From positions 108,438 to 172,437 of the forward strand of contig JADJET010000019.1 of the NCBI GenBank assembly GCA_016708925.1: 64,000 nucleotides of DNA, read 5' to 3'. The stretch comes from Gammaproteobacteria bacterium (GTDB lineage: Bacteria; Pseudomonadota; Gammaproteobacteria; Pseudomonadales; Porticoccaceae). The notes below the pieces were generated by a model that was not told where the DNA came from, made no database searches, and saw only the letters and a program-made list of their open reading frames with translations. The position numbers were made by a program, and so were the translations under genes. Shown here piece by piece: positions 16,829-25,281 of the stretch. Positions within the stretch are counted from its first letter, which is position 1. Each line of letters opens with the position of its first letter.

Positions 16829-17739
16829 TGGGAGCCATGACGCCCACGGTGCGTGCCAACGTGAAGGCCTGGGAGTGCGACATCATGGCGCACATGAATG
16901 TGCAGCATTACCTCGCGCGCTCGGCGGAAACTCTCGGCCCGCTGCAGGCGCTGCTGGAACTCCCGCCCGGCACCGGCCTGCGCCACCGCGCCGAGCGCGT
17001 ACTGTTCATGCGCGAGCTGCGCAATGGCGACAGCTTTACCATCGATACAGGAATACTCGCGCTCGCGAGCGACGGCCTGACCACGTTCAACGAGATGCGC
17101 AACATCGACTCCGGTGCGATCGCTGCGCGCTTCATCATCGAATTTGTCTGCACCGAGCGGGCATGCAATCGGGCAATCGAATTACCCGCTGCCGTCCGCC
17201 GTGCGGCACAAGCGCTTTTGATCGATCCGCCGGCGGATTTGCGCGCGCGGGAACCACTGCCACAACCGCCCGCCCGCGACTGGGCTACGGCGCAAGCACT
17301 CGGCCTGTTCGACACCACGCGCGGCACCATCGAACCCTGGGAGTGCGATGCCCAGGGCGAACTGCACCCGCGCTTTTTCATGGCGCGCTGTTCCGATGCC
17401 GTCACCCATTTGCAGCACCACTATGGGCTGACGCCCGAATATCGGCGGCTCCGCGGGCTCGGCAGCGCGGCACTCGAATACAACATCGAATTTCACCGCC
17501 CGCTGCGCGCCGGCGACGGCATCATCACGCGCAGCGGACTGCGCGAAATGCGCGGCAAGATTCAGTATTTCTTTCACTGGTTCATGGATGCGGCCACCCG
17601 CGAGACGGTCGCCACCGTGGAGACGGCCGGCACTTTGTTCGATTTCGAGTCGCGGCGTTCCGTCAATATTCCGGACGATCTGCGCGAACTGGCCGCGCCG
17701 CATATCAAGCGGTTCCAGTCGCCCGTCACAGGGCATTGA
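16828..17739 (+). CDS. Double-hotdog acyl-CoA thioesterase
   Basis: A 303-residue protein built of two 4-hydroxybenzoyl-CoA-type hotdog domains. The first carries WECDIMAHMNVQHYLARS; the second carries WECDAQGELHPRFFMARCSD. Asp and Asn in the first are the usual catalytic positions; in the second domain the Asn is replaced, so only one domain may be active. It would release free acids from CoA thioesters. The start overlaps the preceding stop (TGATG). The 3' end overlaps the convergent DUF748 gene by 14 bases. Confidence 0.75.
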   Translation: MGAMTPTVRANVKAWECDIMAHMNVQHYLARSAETLGPLQALLELPPGTGLRHRAERVLFMRELRNGDSFTIDTGILALASDGLTTFNEMRNIDSGAIAARFIIEFVCTERACNRAIELPAAVRRAAQALLIDPPADLRAREPLPQPPARDWATAQALGLFDTTRGTIEPWECDAQGELHPRFFMARCSDAVTHLQHHYGLTPEYRRLRGLGSAALEYNIEFHRPLRAGDGIITRSGLREMRGKIQYFFHWFMDAATRETVATVETAGTLFDFESRRSVNIPDDLRELAAPHIKRFQSPVTGH

Positions 17740-20700
17740 GTGTCAGTTTGGCGCTCAGCGCCGGCTGTCCGGTCGCGCCATCGGTCACCAGAAAAACGCG
17801 TTCCGGCGTCAGACCACCGCTGTCGACGAGATAGGCTTTGACCGTCAGGGCGCGCTGGCCGGCAAGCGCGGACAGCGCCTTCTCCGGAACTTCCTCCCGC
17901 GCCAGCAGCTCGTGCTGGATATGGTCGTGGAGTGCATTGTCGATTTCGGCATCGGCGGGTTTCTGGCCGCCTTCACCGAGCGCGGTGTCGATGAGCTTGC
18001 GCCGGGTTTTGGCACTCTCTCCCGTCGTACTTTCGTAGAGCGCGTAAAATTTCTGCCGGAAATCCTTGCTGGCAACGGCGGTGCTTATTCCCGGCCATGA
18101 CGAATTGCCGTCGGCGCCGCCACCGCTGAACAACGCACCGAGCCGATGATCGAGCTCCATCTGCGCGAGCGCTTTGGTGTCCTCCATCGGCAGGGTATTG
18201 CCGGTAACATCGAGGCGAAGTTGCGGTCGCGCGGCGAGGGCTTTGCCAAGCTGGTCCAGCTTGGCTTTTTCGCGTGCGTCGAGTTGTTCCGATCCGGCGG
18301 CGAACGCGATGGCGTCCAGGGGACCATGGTCTTCGCCGCCGCCCACCAGACCCGCGATCAGGTTGAAGGGCGCGCTGACCGCTTTGACGATCAGGTTCTT
18401 GAACGCCATGAAGACGAGCCCGCCAACGCTGAAGCTCGGCTCGTTGACATTACCCTTCACTTCCAGCCCGAGGTCGATGACACCTTTGCTGTCCTTCAGC
18501 AGGGCGAGCGCGAGGCGCAGCGGCAGGTCAGTGGCTTTGGGACTTTCTACGCGCTCGCCAAGCTCCATCTGGTTCATCACGATATGGTTCTGGCCCAGCA
18601 TCTGGCCGTTTTCGAGCTGGTAGTGGAGATCGACCGAGAGCTGCCCCTGCTTGATCCGGTGCCCCGCATAGACGCCTGAATAAGGCGTCAAGGTCGTCAT
18701 TTCGAGATTTTTGAATGCGAGTTTCATGTCCAGGGCCGGCGCAGCCTTGAAAGGATCCACCACTCCCGCGATGGTTACCGGCGCATAGCGATCCACCTGG
18801 CCAACCAGATCGACAGCAATCGGCTTACCGGTGCCGGAATCGATGTTCCTGATCGCACCCTTGAGGTTGAAAATTCCGACGCGGAAATCCGGAGTCATGG
18901 TCAGATCCGCGAAATAAGCCGCGCTATCGGCGATGGCAACGCGATCGATCACGATCGCCATGGGTGACGCCGGGGCGGGCGGTGTCGCAGGTGTGGATGG
19001 CATCCCGGAAGTCGCGGAGCCCGGGGATTCCGGCGCAGTCACCAGCAGCTTTTCGACATTGGTGGTGCCATCCGCGCGAATCGCGAAACGACCATAGAGT
19101 TGATGGAACTCGACGCTGTCGATCGCAACACGGTTGGCGGCCTGCTGAAAATTCAGATTTTTTACCGCGAGCTGCTTCCAGCTCAGAAATTCCCGATTGA
19201 AACGATTATCGGTGGTATGGAGATCGTCAATGCCGATATCGCCCCGATAACTCAGCCCGCTGCTTTGCCCGGTCTCCGGATAAGTCAGGGTGCCAGCCGT
19301 GCTCGCGACACCGCTGTGCAACTGGACATTGATGGCCCGACTGAGGTAGGGCTGAAATCCGGCGAGCGGAATCTTGTCCGCTTCGATGTTCAGTGTCGCC
19401 TGGACCGGCGCGAGGCCGACGGGCCCGCCGATACGCAGCCGGCCATCGCCATTGACGCCGCTGGCGATGGCGAGCTGAACCGGTTGACTGTTGTCGCTAC
19501 GGAAATTGTCCAGCGTCACCCGCAGCGGGTCGAGTGCGACGGTCACCGGAGGACTCGGCCCCTGATCGGTGAGCTCGACGCGAAAGCCATCCAGGCTGGC
19601 CGTGGCAAGCGTAGTCAGCCAGGGCTTTGCGCCCGCCGTTGCCGGACCGGGCTCGGCAGCGACGCCAGGCGTGAACAACCGGAGCAAATCGAATTCGCCG
19701 GCGGCAGAGACCATCCCGCTGATCTTGCCGCCGCTGACGGCCACCCGGTCGATGCCGATGGTTCTGTCTGCGGAGTCCAGGCCGATACCATCCACCTGCA
19801 CGCTGGCGATCGCGATCGGCGTGGCATCAGGCACGGCTTTATCGGCAATGGCGATGTCGCCGAGCGTCAGCGCAGCGTCGGACACATTGACCCGGAGCGC
19901 GCTGCCCGCCGGATCCGCGCTCGTGGCCAACCGGTAATCGAGGTGGGCGGCGAGTGTGCCGCGAACCAGGCGAAATGGCAGCGCCTCGGCCGCGAAGCGC
20001 GACAGCCCGGCAAGGTCGAACCCGCTTGCCTGGATTTTTCCGCTCGACGCCAACACCGGCAGACTGAGGTCGCCCTGCCAGTGGAACTGCTCGCCTGCCT
20101 CGCCCTTGATCGTCAACTCGGCCTGGGTCCGTGCCTTCTCCTGCGCGCGGGTGCTGAAGGCCGTGACGCTGAAATTGACGGGCCGGTATTTCAGCACCGG
20201 TGCATCGGCGTGAGTATCGTCGCGGTAAACCAGCTCGCCGTCGCTGACGCCGAGTTGCTGAATCAGGATGGCGGGCAGCACCGCAGCGGACGCGGGCTCG
20301 GCGGCGGCTTGCGCCGGCGCGGCGGTGCTCAGCAAGCTGGTGAAATTGAAGGTTTCCGCCGTCAGGCGGTGAATCCGCACCCGCGGCCGGGTCAGGCGGA
20401 TCTCGGCAAAGGCCAGTGCGCGCCTGAACAGCGACGCCGCCTCGAAGTCGACGTAAAGGCTGTCCCAACCGGCGAACGGTTCGCCATTTTCTTCTTGCAG
20501 ATTCAGGCCGTTGACGGTCAGCGCCAGTCGCAATGGATCGAATTTCACTGCTTCGACCGAAATGTCGCGGCCGGTGGCCTGACGTGTCTTGGCAATCAAT
20601 TGCTGCTTGATGATCACGGGGGCCAGCAGGAAACCGAGCAGCAGGTAAAGCGTGAACAGCCCCGTAAGCACGATGGCCCAGCGTTGGGGTCTGGAGCGCC

Positions 20701-20755
20701 GGCGCCACAGTGTCTGTTTTGCACGCTGCCATGGAGTTGCGGTGGCCACGGCCAT
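17726..20755 (-). CDS. Large AsmA-like/DUF748 envelope protein
   Basis: A 1009-residue protein with one N-terminal membrane anchor (WAIVLTGLFTLYLLLGFLLA) and a long repetitive beta-rich body, beginning with the AsmA-type element GRDISVEAVKFDPLRLALTV. A C-terminal segment (FAAGSEQLDAREKAKLDQLG) resembles the close of DUF748 proteins. Such proteins span the periplasm and are implicated in lipid transport or envelope maintenance. The ATG at 20755 is preferred because AGAGG lies upstream; the frame extends to 20842 through sequence resembling a repeat end. Confidence 0.75.
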   Translation of the reverse strand: MAVATATPWQRAKQTLWRRRSRPQRWAIVLTGLFTLYLLLGFLLAPVIIKQQLIAKTRQATGRDISVEAVKFDPLRLALTVNGLNLQEENGEPFAGWDSLYVDFEAASLFRRALAFAEIRLTRPRVRIHRLTAETFNFTSLLSTAAPAQAAAEPASAAVLPAILIQQLGVSDGELVYRDDTHADAPVLKYRPVNFSVTAFSTRAQEKARTQAELTIKGEAGEQFHWQGDLSLPVLASSGKIQASGFDLAGLSRFAAEALPFRLVRGTLAAHLDYRLATSADPAGSALRVNVSDAALTLGDIAIADKAVPDATPIAIASVQVDGIGLDSADRTIGIDRVAVSGGKISGMVSAAGEFDLLRLFTPGVAAEPGPATAGAKPWLTTLATASLDGFRVELTDQGPSPPVTVALDPLRVTLDNFRSDNSQPVQLAIASGVNGDGRLRIGGPVGLAPVQATLNIEADKIPLAGFQPYLSRAINVQLHSGVASTAGTLTYPETGQSSGLSYRGDIGIDDLHTTDNRFNREFLSWKQLAVKNLNFQQAANRVAIDSVEFHQLYGRFAIRADGTTNVEKLLVTAPESPGSATSGMPSTPATPPAPASPMAIVIDRVAIADSAAYFADLTMTPDFRVGIFNLKGAIRNIDSGTGKPIAVDLVGQVDRYAPVTIAGVVDPFKAAPALDMKLAFKNLEMTTLTPYSGVYAGHRIKQGQLSVDLHYQLENGQMLGQNHIVMNQMELGERVESPKATDLPLRLALALLKDSKGVIDLGLEVKGNVNEPSFSVGGLVFMAFKNLIVKAVSAPFNLIAGLVGGGEDHGPLDAIAFAAGSEQLDAREKAKLDQLGKALAARPQLRLDVTGNTLPMEDTKALAQMELDHRLGALFSGGGADGNSSWPGISTAVASKDFRQKFYALYESTTGESAKTRRKLIDTALGEGGQKPADAEIDNALHDHIQHELLAREEVPEKALSALAGQRALTVKAYLVDSGGLTPERVFLVTDGATGQPALSAKLTLNAL

Positions 20756-20832
20756 CAGGAGATACCTCTCGTTCCCGGGGGCGTTACCGCGGTCTACGCC
20801 ATCACTATCGGCAGCGCGCGTAAGCCGCGGCT

Positions 20833-20849
20833 TTTTCAACAAGCTCTAG
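20833..20849. repeat. Solo half of a terminal inverted repeat
   Basis: TTTTTCAACAAGCTCTAG here closely matches the 17-bp terminal repeat of the element at 56808-56956 (TTTCAACAAGCTGTTAA). The stop codon of the hydrolase gene at 20846 lies inside it. It may be the remains of another copy. Confidence 0.45.
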
Positions 20850-23737
20850 AAACCCACCAGATCGGTGACCGGCATCACCGGCGCTGCGCCGGTGATGCGC
20901 TCCAGCGTCTTGCCGATCACATCGACATCGTTGTCGAAACCGCCGTGAGCCGCGCGCTCGCGTTTGTCCGCGGCGTTGACGGCACCGCGCCGCGCGAAAA
21001 ACCGGTCGTTGTCGTGGCGGGTCAGCCGCTTTTCAAGCCGGTGAGCTTCCGCCGCATTGCGCCAGTTGGCAAGCGCCTCCCCGGTGTCGGGTGATCCATC
21101 CCAGCCCTTGTAATTGCGATCGAAGACATTGGCGAGCCCGAGAATGGGCACGCGCTTGTCGGTTTCCAGTGCATGGGATACCAGATACAACAACGATTTG
21201 CGATAGATGGAGACGACATTGTCGTCCTGTTCGCGGGCATCCGACAGGATGTCGAGGTAGAGATTGTCCATGATCGCGGGCGACGGCGCGTAATAGCGGT
21301 TGGCGAAATCCACCGTGCAGGCGGGCGCATACAGATGGACTGAGCGGATGTGTCGATCGAGGTCCCTGCCGGTGAAATTGGCGATGAGGTGGCCGAGCAC
21401 GATGGCGCCCGCGGAATGCCCCACCAGGTGCAGCTCGAACGCGTCGCCCCAGCCGCTCGCGAGCGCCTTCAGCGCGTCGCCGAGCAGATCCCCGCCACGG
21501 CCACTCCGCGCGGCCAGCTCGGCGTTCTCCTTCATTTCGCTCCACAGCGGCCGCGCCGCAAAGCGGCCAACGGTGTTCTCGATAATCGGATCGGTCACCG
21601 CGTCCGCAACACCACCCACCCGTTGCGCCGTGCCGGGAATCTTGTCCGCCAGCGCGTTACCGATCGATTCCAGCAGCCCGCTCTTCCACACCAGGAACAG
21701 TGGGTAGCAGCCGTTGGCCAGGAAGTAGCGGCCCAGCGCGCGGGCACGCTTGATCGCATCGGCCTCGCTGTTGAGGCCCCCATGGGCGTAGATGACGAGC
21801 CGTTTGCGCGCGTGACCGGACGCGCGAAACCAGGCATCCGGCAGCACGGTGGCCTGGTGATGCAGGGTACGGTTGACGCCATCGACGGTATCGAAATGGT
21901 TCACGCGGCCATTGTTGCCGAGCACGATGCTGTGCCGGTACGCGGTTTCCTCGCTCCACCAATCCGCGGGTGCGGCGGCGGCGCGACCGGCGGCGCCGCC
22001 GCTGGTTGCGAAACGTCCCGCAACCACGCCCGGCACGCCGAGCGCGGCGACCCAGGCATCCATGCCATTGGCGAGCCAGTCGGCGTAGCCGAGCACGGCG
22101 AAACCACCGGCACCCCACTGGGGACCCCAGGAATTCTGGATCACGAAACCGGTGCGGTTGAAGCCGATCAGTGCAAAGGCGTGACCGCCGCCGCGGGAGG
22201 GCACGCCGTCAAAGTCGATCACCGGCAGATCGGCGTGGGATGCCGGCAGTTTGGCTGTGCCGACGGTATCCCAGCCGGCATGGGTATTCGCCGACACATA
22301 AATCGCGCCGACTTCCTGAATCGCCGCTTGCAGGTCGGTGATGGACTGGCGTTCGATGCGGTAGTAGACCCCGAGCGTGGTTTCCAGTGCCTCGGTATCC
22401 CAACCGGGCACCGGCAGCGTGTCGATTCCCGGCTGGTAGTCCCACTTGGCCTCATGACAGACACCGTTGTGGTACCAGCCCTTCAGCGCGCCCCGGCAGC
22501 TCGATCCTTCGTAATTCTCGCCTTCGTATTCGTCGAAGCGGCGCGCGAAGTGATACAGCATGCGCGGACTGATCCGCGCAAAACGCTTGGGCATGCCGGC
22601 GGATCGCCAGCGCAGATAATTGATGACACAGGCGAGGCCAAAACCGGTGCAGGCACCCTCCTGGCCCTGATCGAGAATCAGCTTTGCCTGGGTGTAGTGG
22701 CCCAGCGAGCGGGCGATATCGGCGTCGGCGGGAAGTGCCTGCGGCAGACTGCGCGGTGGCGGGATGTAGGCGCGGTCGCGGAGATCTCGGGGATCGGGTT
22801 TGACATCCAGCCGGGCCTTGCGGGAGACCATCGCGGGGGACGCTGCCGTCTTGCGTCGCACACCCGCCAGCGCTGGCACAGGCACCGCTGCCGCCCAGAG
22901 GGTGCGGGCCCTGGTGACGACGTCGGAGAAGGGAACCAGTCCGTGACTGCCACCGTTCACGACTTTGCGAGCCGCGCGCAGATCATTCGCGGCAAGTGCC
23001 TTGCGGAGGCGATCCTGGTGCGTGTCGATGAAGGCCGCCAGCAGACAGGCCGCCACTTCCGGCGCACAACCGGCGTCAGGGTTTTCGGCCAGCGCGATAT
23101 CAAGCAGCGCGCCGTAACGCGCGTAGTTGGCGCGTCCGGTCAATTGCACATAGCCACGTCCGCAATAACGCCTGCCGTCGCCGGGATCCCGGTTGCCGAG
23201 TTGTTTGCCCAGCCGGGTAGTGGCGTCGTAGGCACTGAAGGGCGGCTGGCCAGCCAGCGTGTTGAAGCGCGACGGCAACTCCGCGATGGGCACAAAGCCT
23301 TCGGTCTCCGCGCGGATGGTGCCGAGCGCAACGGCGACCATGTCCGGGTCGGTCAGGCCGAAGGCGCCGAGCGCGGCAGCGACGTAGGGCAGATTATTGG
23401 CGATGTTGGCGGATTTGGTGAACGGGAAGAGCGTGCTCACGGTTGCGGAGTCGAGGCTGACGGTGAACCTGGCCGGCGGTGCCAGCTTGAGCGCGATCTG
23501 GGCGCGGGGGCCGGCAATGCCATCGGCGACCAACCCGACACTTCCCTGCCAGGCGCGCAACGCGGTCTCGGTATCGGCGTCGAAAGCATCGGCGTCGAAA
23601 GCATCACCATCGGCAAGGCCGGGGTAGGTCTTCGCGGCATCGCCGAGCACGTCACGCAGCGACTGCTTGAGCTGGACGACGGCTTCGCCCCTGTTGCCGC
23701 GCATCAACAGCAGCCGCCTTATCGTTGTACGTTCCAT
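20846..23737 (-). CDS. Four-domain hydrolase: peptidoglycan-binding, GH19-like lysozyme, papain-like peptidase, alpha/beta hydrolase
   Basis: A 963-residue protein without an obvious signal peptide. Residues 14-85 form a peptidoglycan-binding domain (RGEAVVQLKQSL, VADGIAGPRAQ). Residues 110-285 resemble GH19 chitinase/lysozymes (IRAETEGFVPI, YCGRGYVQLTGRANYARYG), with Glu145 or Glu147 as catalytic candidates. Residues 340-560 are papain-like, with DQGQEGACTGFG (Cys363), RGGGHAFALIGF (His519) and IQNSWGPQWG (Asn535). Residues 645-820 are an alpha/beta hydrolase with nucleophile elbow LVGHSAG (Ser775) and an oxyanion-type HGG. The start at 23737 follows AGGGATGGG. All three catalytic centres look intact. 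The combination suggests a cell-wall- or cell-attacking enzyme (inference). Confidence 0.8.
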   Translation of the reverse strand: MERTTIRRLLLMRGNRGEAVVQLKQSLRDVLGDAAKTYPGLADGDAFDADAFDADTETALRAWQGSVGLVADGIAGPRAQIALKLAPPARFTVSLDSATVSTLFPFTKSANIANNLPYVAAALGAFGLTDPDMVAVALGTIRAETEGFVPIAELPSRFNTLAGQPPFSAYDATTRLGKQLGNRDPGDGRRYCGRGYVQLTGRANYARYGALLDIALAENPDAGCAPEVAACLLAAFIDTHQDRLRKALAANDLRAARKVVNGGSHGLVPFSDVVTRARTLWAAAVPVPALAGVRRKTAASPAMVSRKARLDVKPDPRDLRDRAYIPPPRSLPQALPADADIARSLGHYTQAKLILDQGQEGACTGFGLACVINYLRWRSAGMPKRFARISPRMLYHFARRFDEYEGENYEGSSCRGALKGWYHNGVCHEAKWDYQPGIDTLPVPGWDTEALETTLGVYYRIERQSITDLQAAIQEVGAIYVSANTHAGWDTVGTAKLPASHADLPVIDFDGVPSRGGGHAFALIGFNRTGFVIQNSWGPQWGAGGFAVLGYADWLANGMDAWVAALGVPGVVAGRFATSGGAAGRAAAAPADWWSEETAYRHSIVLGNNGRVNHFDTVDGVNRTLHHQATVLPDAWFRASGHARKRLVIYAHGGLNSEADAIKRARALGRYFLANGCYPLFLVWKSGLLESIGNALADKIPGTAQRVGGVADAVTDPIIENTVGRFAARPLWSEMKENAELAARSGRGGDLLGDALKALASGWGDAFELHLVGHSAGAIVLGHLIANFTGRDLDRHIRSVHLYAPACTVDFANRYYAPSPAIMDNLYLDILSDAREQDDNVVSIYRKSLLYLVSHALETDKRVPILGLANVFDRNYKGWDGSPDTGEALANWRNAAEAHRLEKRLTRHDNDRFFARRGAVNAADKRERAAHGGFDNDVDVIGKTLERITGAAPVMPVTDLVGF

Positions 23738-23952
23738 AATCCCATCCCTGTCGTCATAGCCATGGCAAATACGCTCCGGAGTACGGGCGGGCCAGCCCGG
23801 CATTCTCCGGGGAGACCCTGAATGATCCGCCGCCGTGCGTGAATCGCGCCGACCCGTCAACCGGCCATCAACGGCGTCAGATTGTTCCGGGCCGCCCTGC
23901 CTCGTCAAGAAACAGGATGCCCGATTCACCGGTTACCAACGAGTTTTTGAAG

Positions 23953-24789
23953 TCAGTCACGTTGATTGATCGCATAACCCGCGCCGCTTCGCAAGAACGG
24001 CAGCCGCAGCACCCCGGAGAGGCGCGCGACCAGGCGCGGATCGCGGGGCGCGTGCAGCCCGATGATCATGCCGGGATGGCCAGCGCGCGGTTGATCGCGA
24101 TAGGTGCCACAGAGGCGATCCCACCAGGGCAGATTGAACCCGAAGTTGCTGTTGGTCTCGTCGCTGTGAACCGAGTGGTGCACCCGATGCATGTCGGGAG
24201 TGACCACCAGCCAGCGCAACCGGCGGTCGAGCGCGCGCGGCAGACGCACATTGCCGTGATTGAACAGCGCGGTCGCATTCAGCAGTACTTCGAACAGAAT
24301 GACCGCGGCCGCGGGCGGGCCCAGCAGCAGGATCACGGCGCATTTGATCAGCAGCGACAGCAGGATCTCGACGGGATGAAAACGCACGCCGGTGGTGGTG
24401 TCGAAATCGACATCCGCGTGATGAACAAGATGCAGCCGCCACAGGATGGGCACGGCATGGAACATCAGGTGCTGCAAGTAGATCGCGGCATCCAGCACCA
24501 CCACTGACACCACGAGCGCGACCCAGCCGGGCATCGCGACCTGATTGAACAGTCCGGAACCTTCACGCGCCGCGAACAGCGCCACGCCGGTCGCCGCCAC
24601 CGGCACCAACAGCCGCGCTGCCAGGCTGCCCAGCACCATAAGTCCCAGGTTGCTGAACCACCGAGTCGATCGGGGCAGCGCGAGCGCGCGCCGCGGCGCA
24701 ATCCGCTCCCACAGTGCCATGGCCGCGAGCACGGTCAGAAAGCAGCCGAGCCTGATCATCGCCTCGTGCGCGCTCAGCCAGACGGCCAT
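23953..24789 (-). CDS. Sterol desaturase/fatty-acid hydroxylase family membrane enzyme
   Basis: A 278-residue di-iron membrane oxygenase. The histidine boxes are in order: QHLMFH, HLVHH (with ADVDFDTTTGVRFHPVE) and HRVHHSV. Several hydrophobic segments precede and separate them. The family hydroxylates or desaturates lipids. It starts six bases after the EVE gene stop on the same strand, so the two are probably co-transcribed. Confidence 0.85.
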   Translation of the reverse strand: MAVWLSAHEAMIRLGCFLTVLAAMALWERIAPRRALALPRSTRWFSNLGLMVLGSLAARLLVPVAATGVALFAAREGSGLFNQVAMPGWVALVVSVVVLDAAIYLQHLMFHAVPILWRLHLVHHADVDFDTTTGVRFHPVEILLSLLIKCAVILLLGPPAAAVILFEVLLNATALFNHGNVRLPRALDRRLRWLVVTPDMHRVHHSVHSDETNSNFGFNLPWWDRLCGTYRDQPRAGHPGMIIGLHAPRDPRLVARLSGVLRLPFLRSGAGYAINQRD

Positions 24790-24795
24790 GACGAC

Positions 24796-25254
24796 TCAGC
24801 CGGCGCGACAGCGATTGAGGATGGCGTCGAACTGTGCCGGGGCCACTTTCTGGATCGACAGCCGGCTTTTGCTCACCAGTTCCATGTCGGCGAACAGGGC
24901 ATCGGCCTTGATCGCCTTGAGGGTCAGCGGCGTGGCGAAAACCTCCTTGAACAGGAGATCCACCAGCACCCAACGGGGCTGGTCGGGCGTCGACCTGGGA
25001 TCGTAGTAGCGCGCATCCGGATCAAACTGGTAGGGGTCGGTGCGCGCTGCGCCGCACACTTCCGCCAGCCCGACCACCGCCGGCTCGGCGCAGCTCGAAT
25101 GGTAGATGAGCACCTGATCGCCCACCGCGACCTCGTCGCGCAGCCGGTTGCGGGCCTGGTAATTGCGGATGCCGTCCCAGCCGCAGCGCCCTTCGCGCTT
25201 CAGGTCCGCGATGCTGTAGGTCTCGGGCTCGGTCTTGAACAGCCAGTGCTGCAT
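24796..25254 (-). CDS. EVE-domain protein
   Basis: A 152-residue single-domain protein. HWLFKTEPETYSI, WDGIRNYQARN and VLIYHSS are the strongly conserved EVE/thymocyte-nuclear-protein motifs that form the pocket for modified bases. EVE proteins read modified DNA or RNA bases and are often linked to restriction systems; here the neighbours are a transporter and a lipid hydroxylase. The start at 25254 is taken at MQHWLF, with GGGAG upstream. Confidence 0.85.
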   Translation of the reverse strand: MQHWLFKTEPETYSIADLKREGRCGWDGIRNYQARNRLRDEVAVGDQVLIYHSSCAEPAVVGLAEVCGAARTDPYQFDPDARYYDPRSTPDQPRWVLVDLLFKEVFATPLTLKAIKADALFADMELVSKSRLSIQKVAPAQFDAILNRCRAG

Positions 25255-25281
25255 TGTCGTCATCTCCCGGGGCACGCGCCC

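Noticed and set aside
16828..17739. Possible carnitine-operon thioesterase
   Set aside because: Fold and motifs fit, but no carnitine dehydrogenase or other carnitine genes are near, so a specific name is not supported.
21350..23821. An 823-codon plus-strand frame
   Set aside because: Antisense to the four-domain hydrolase, whose catalytic motifs are on the minus strand.
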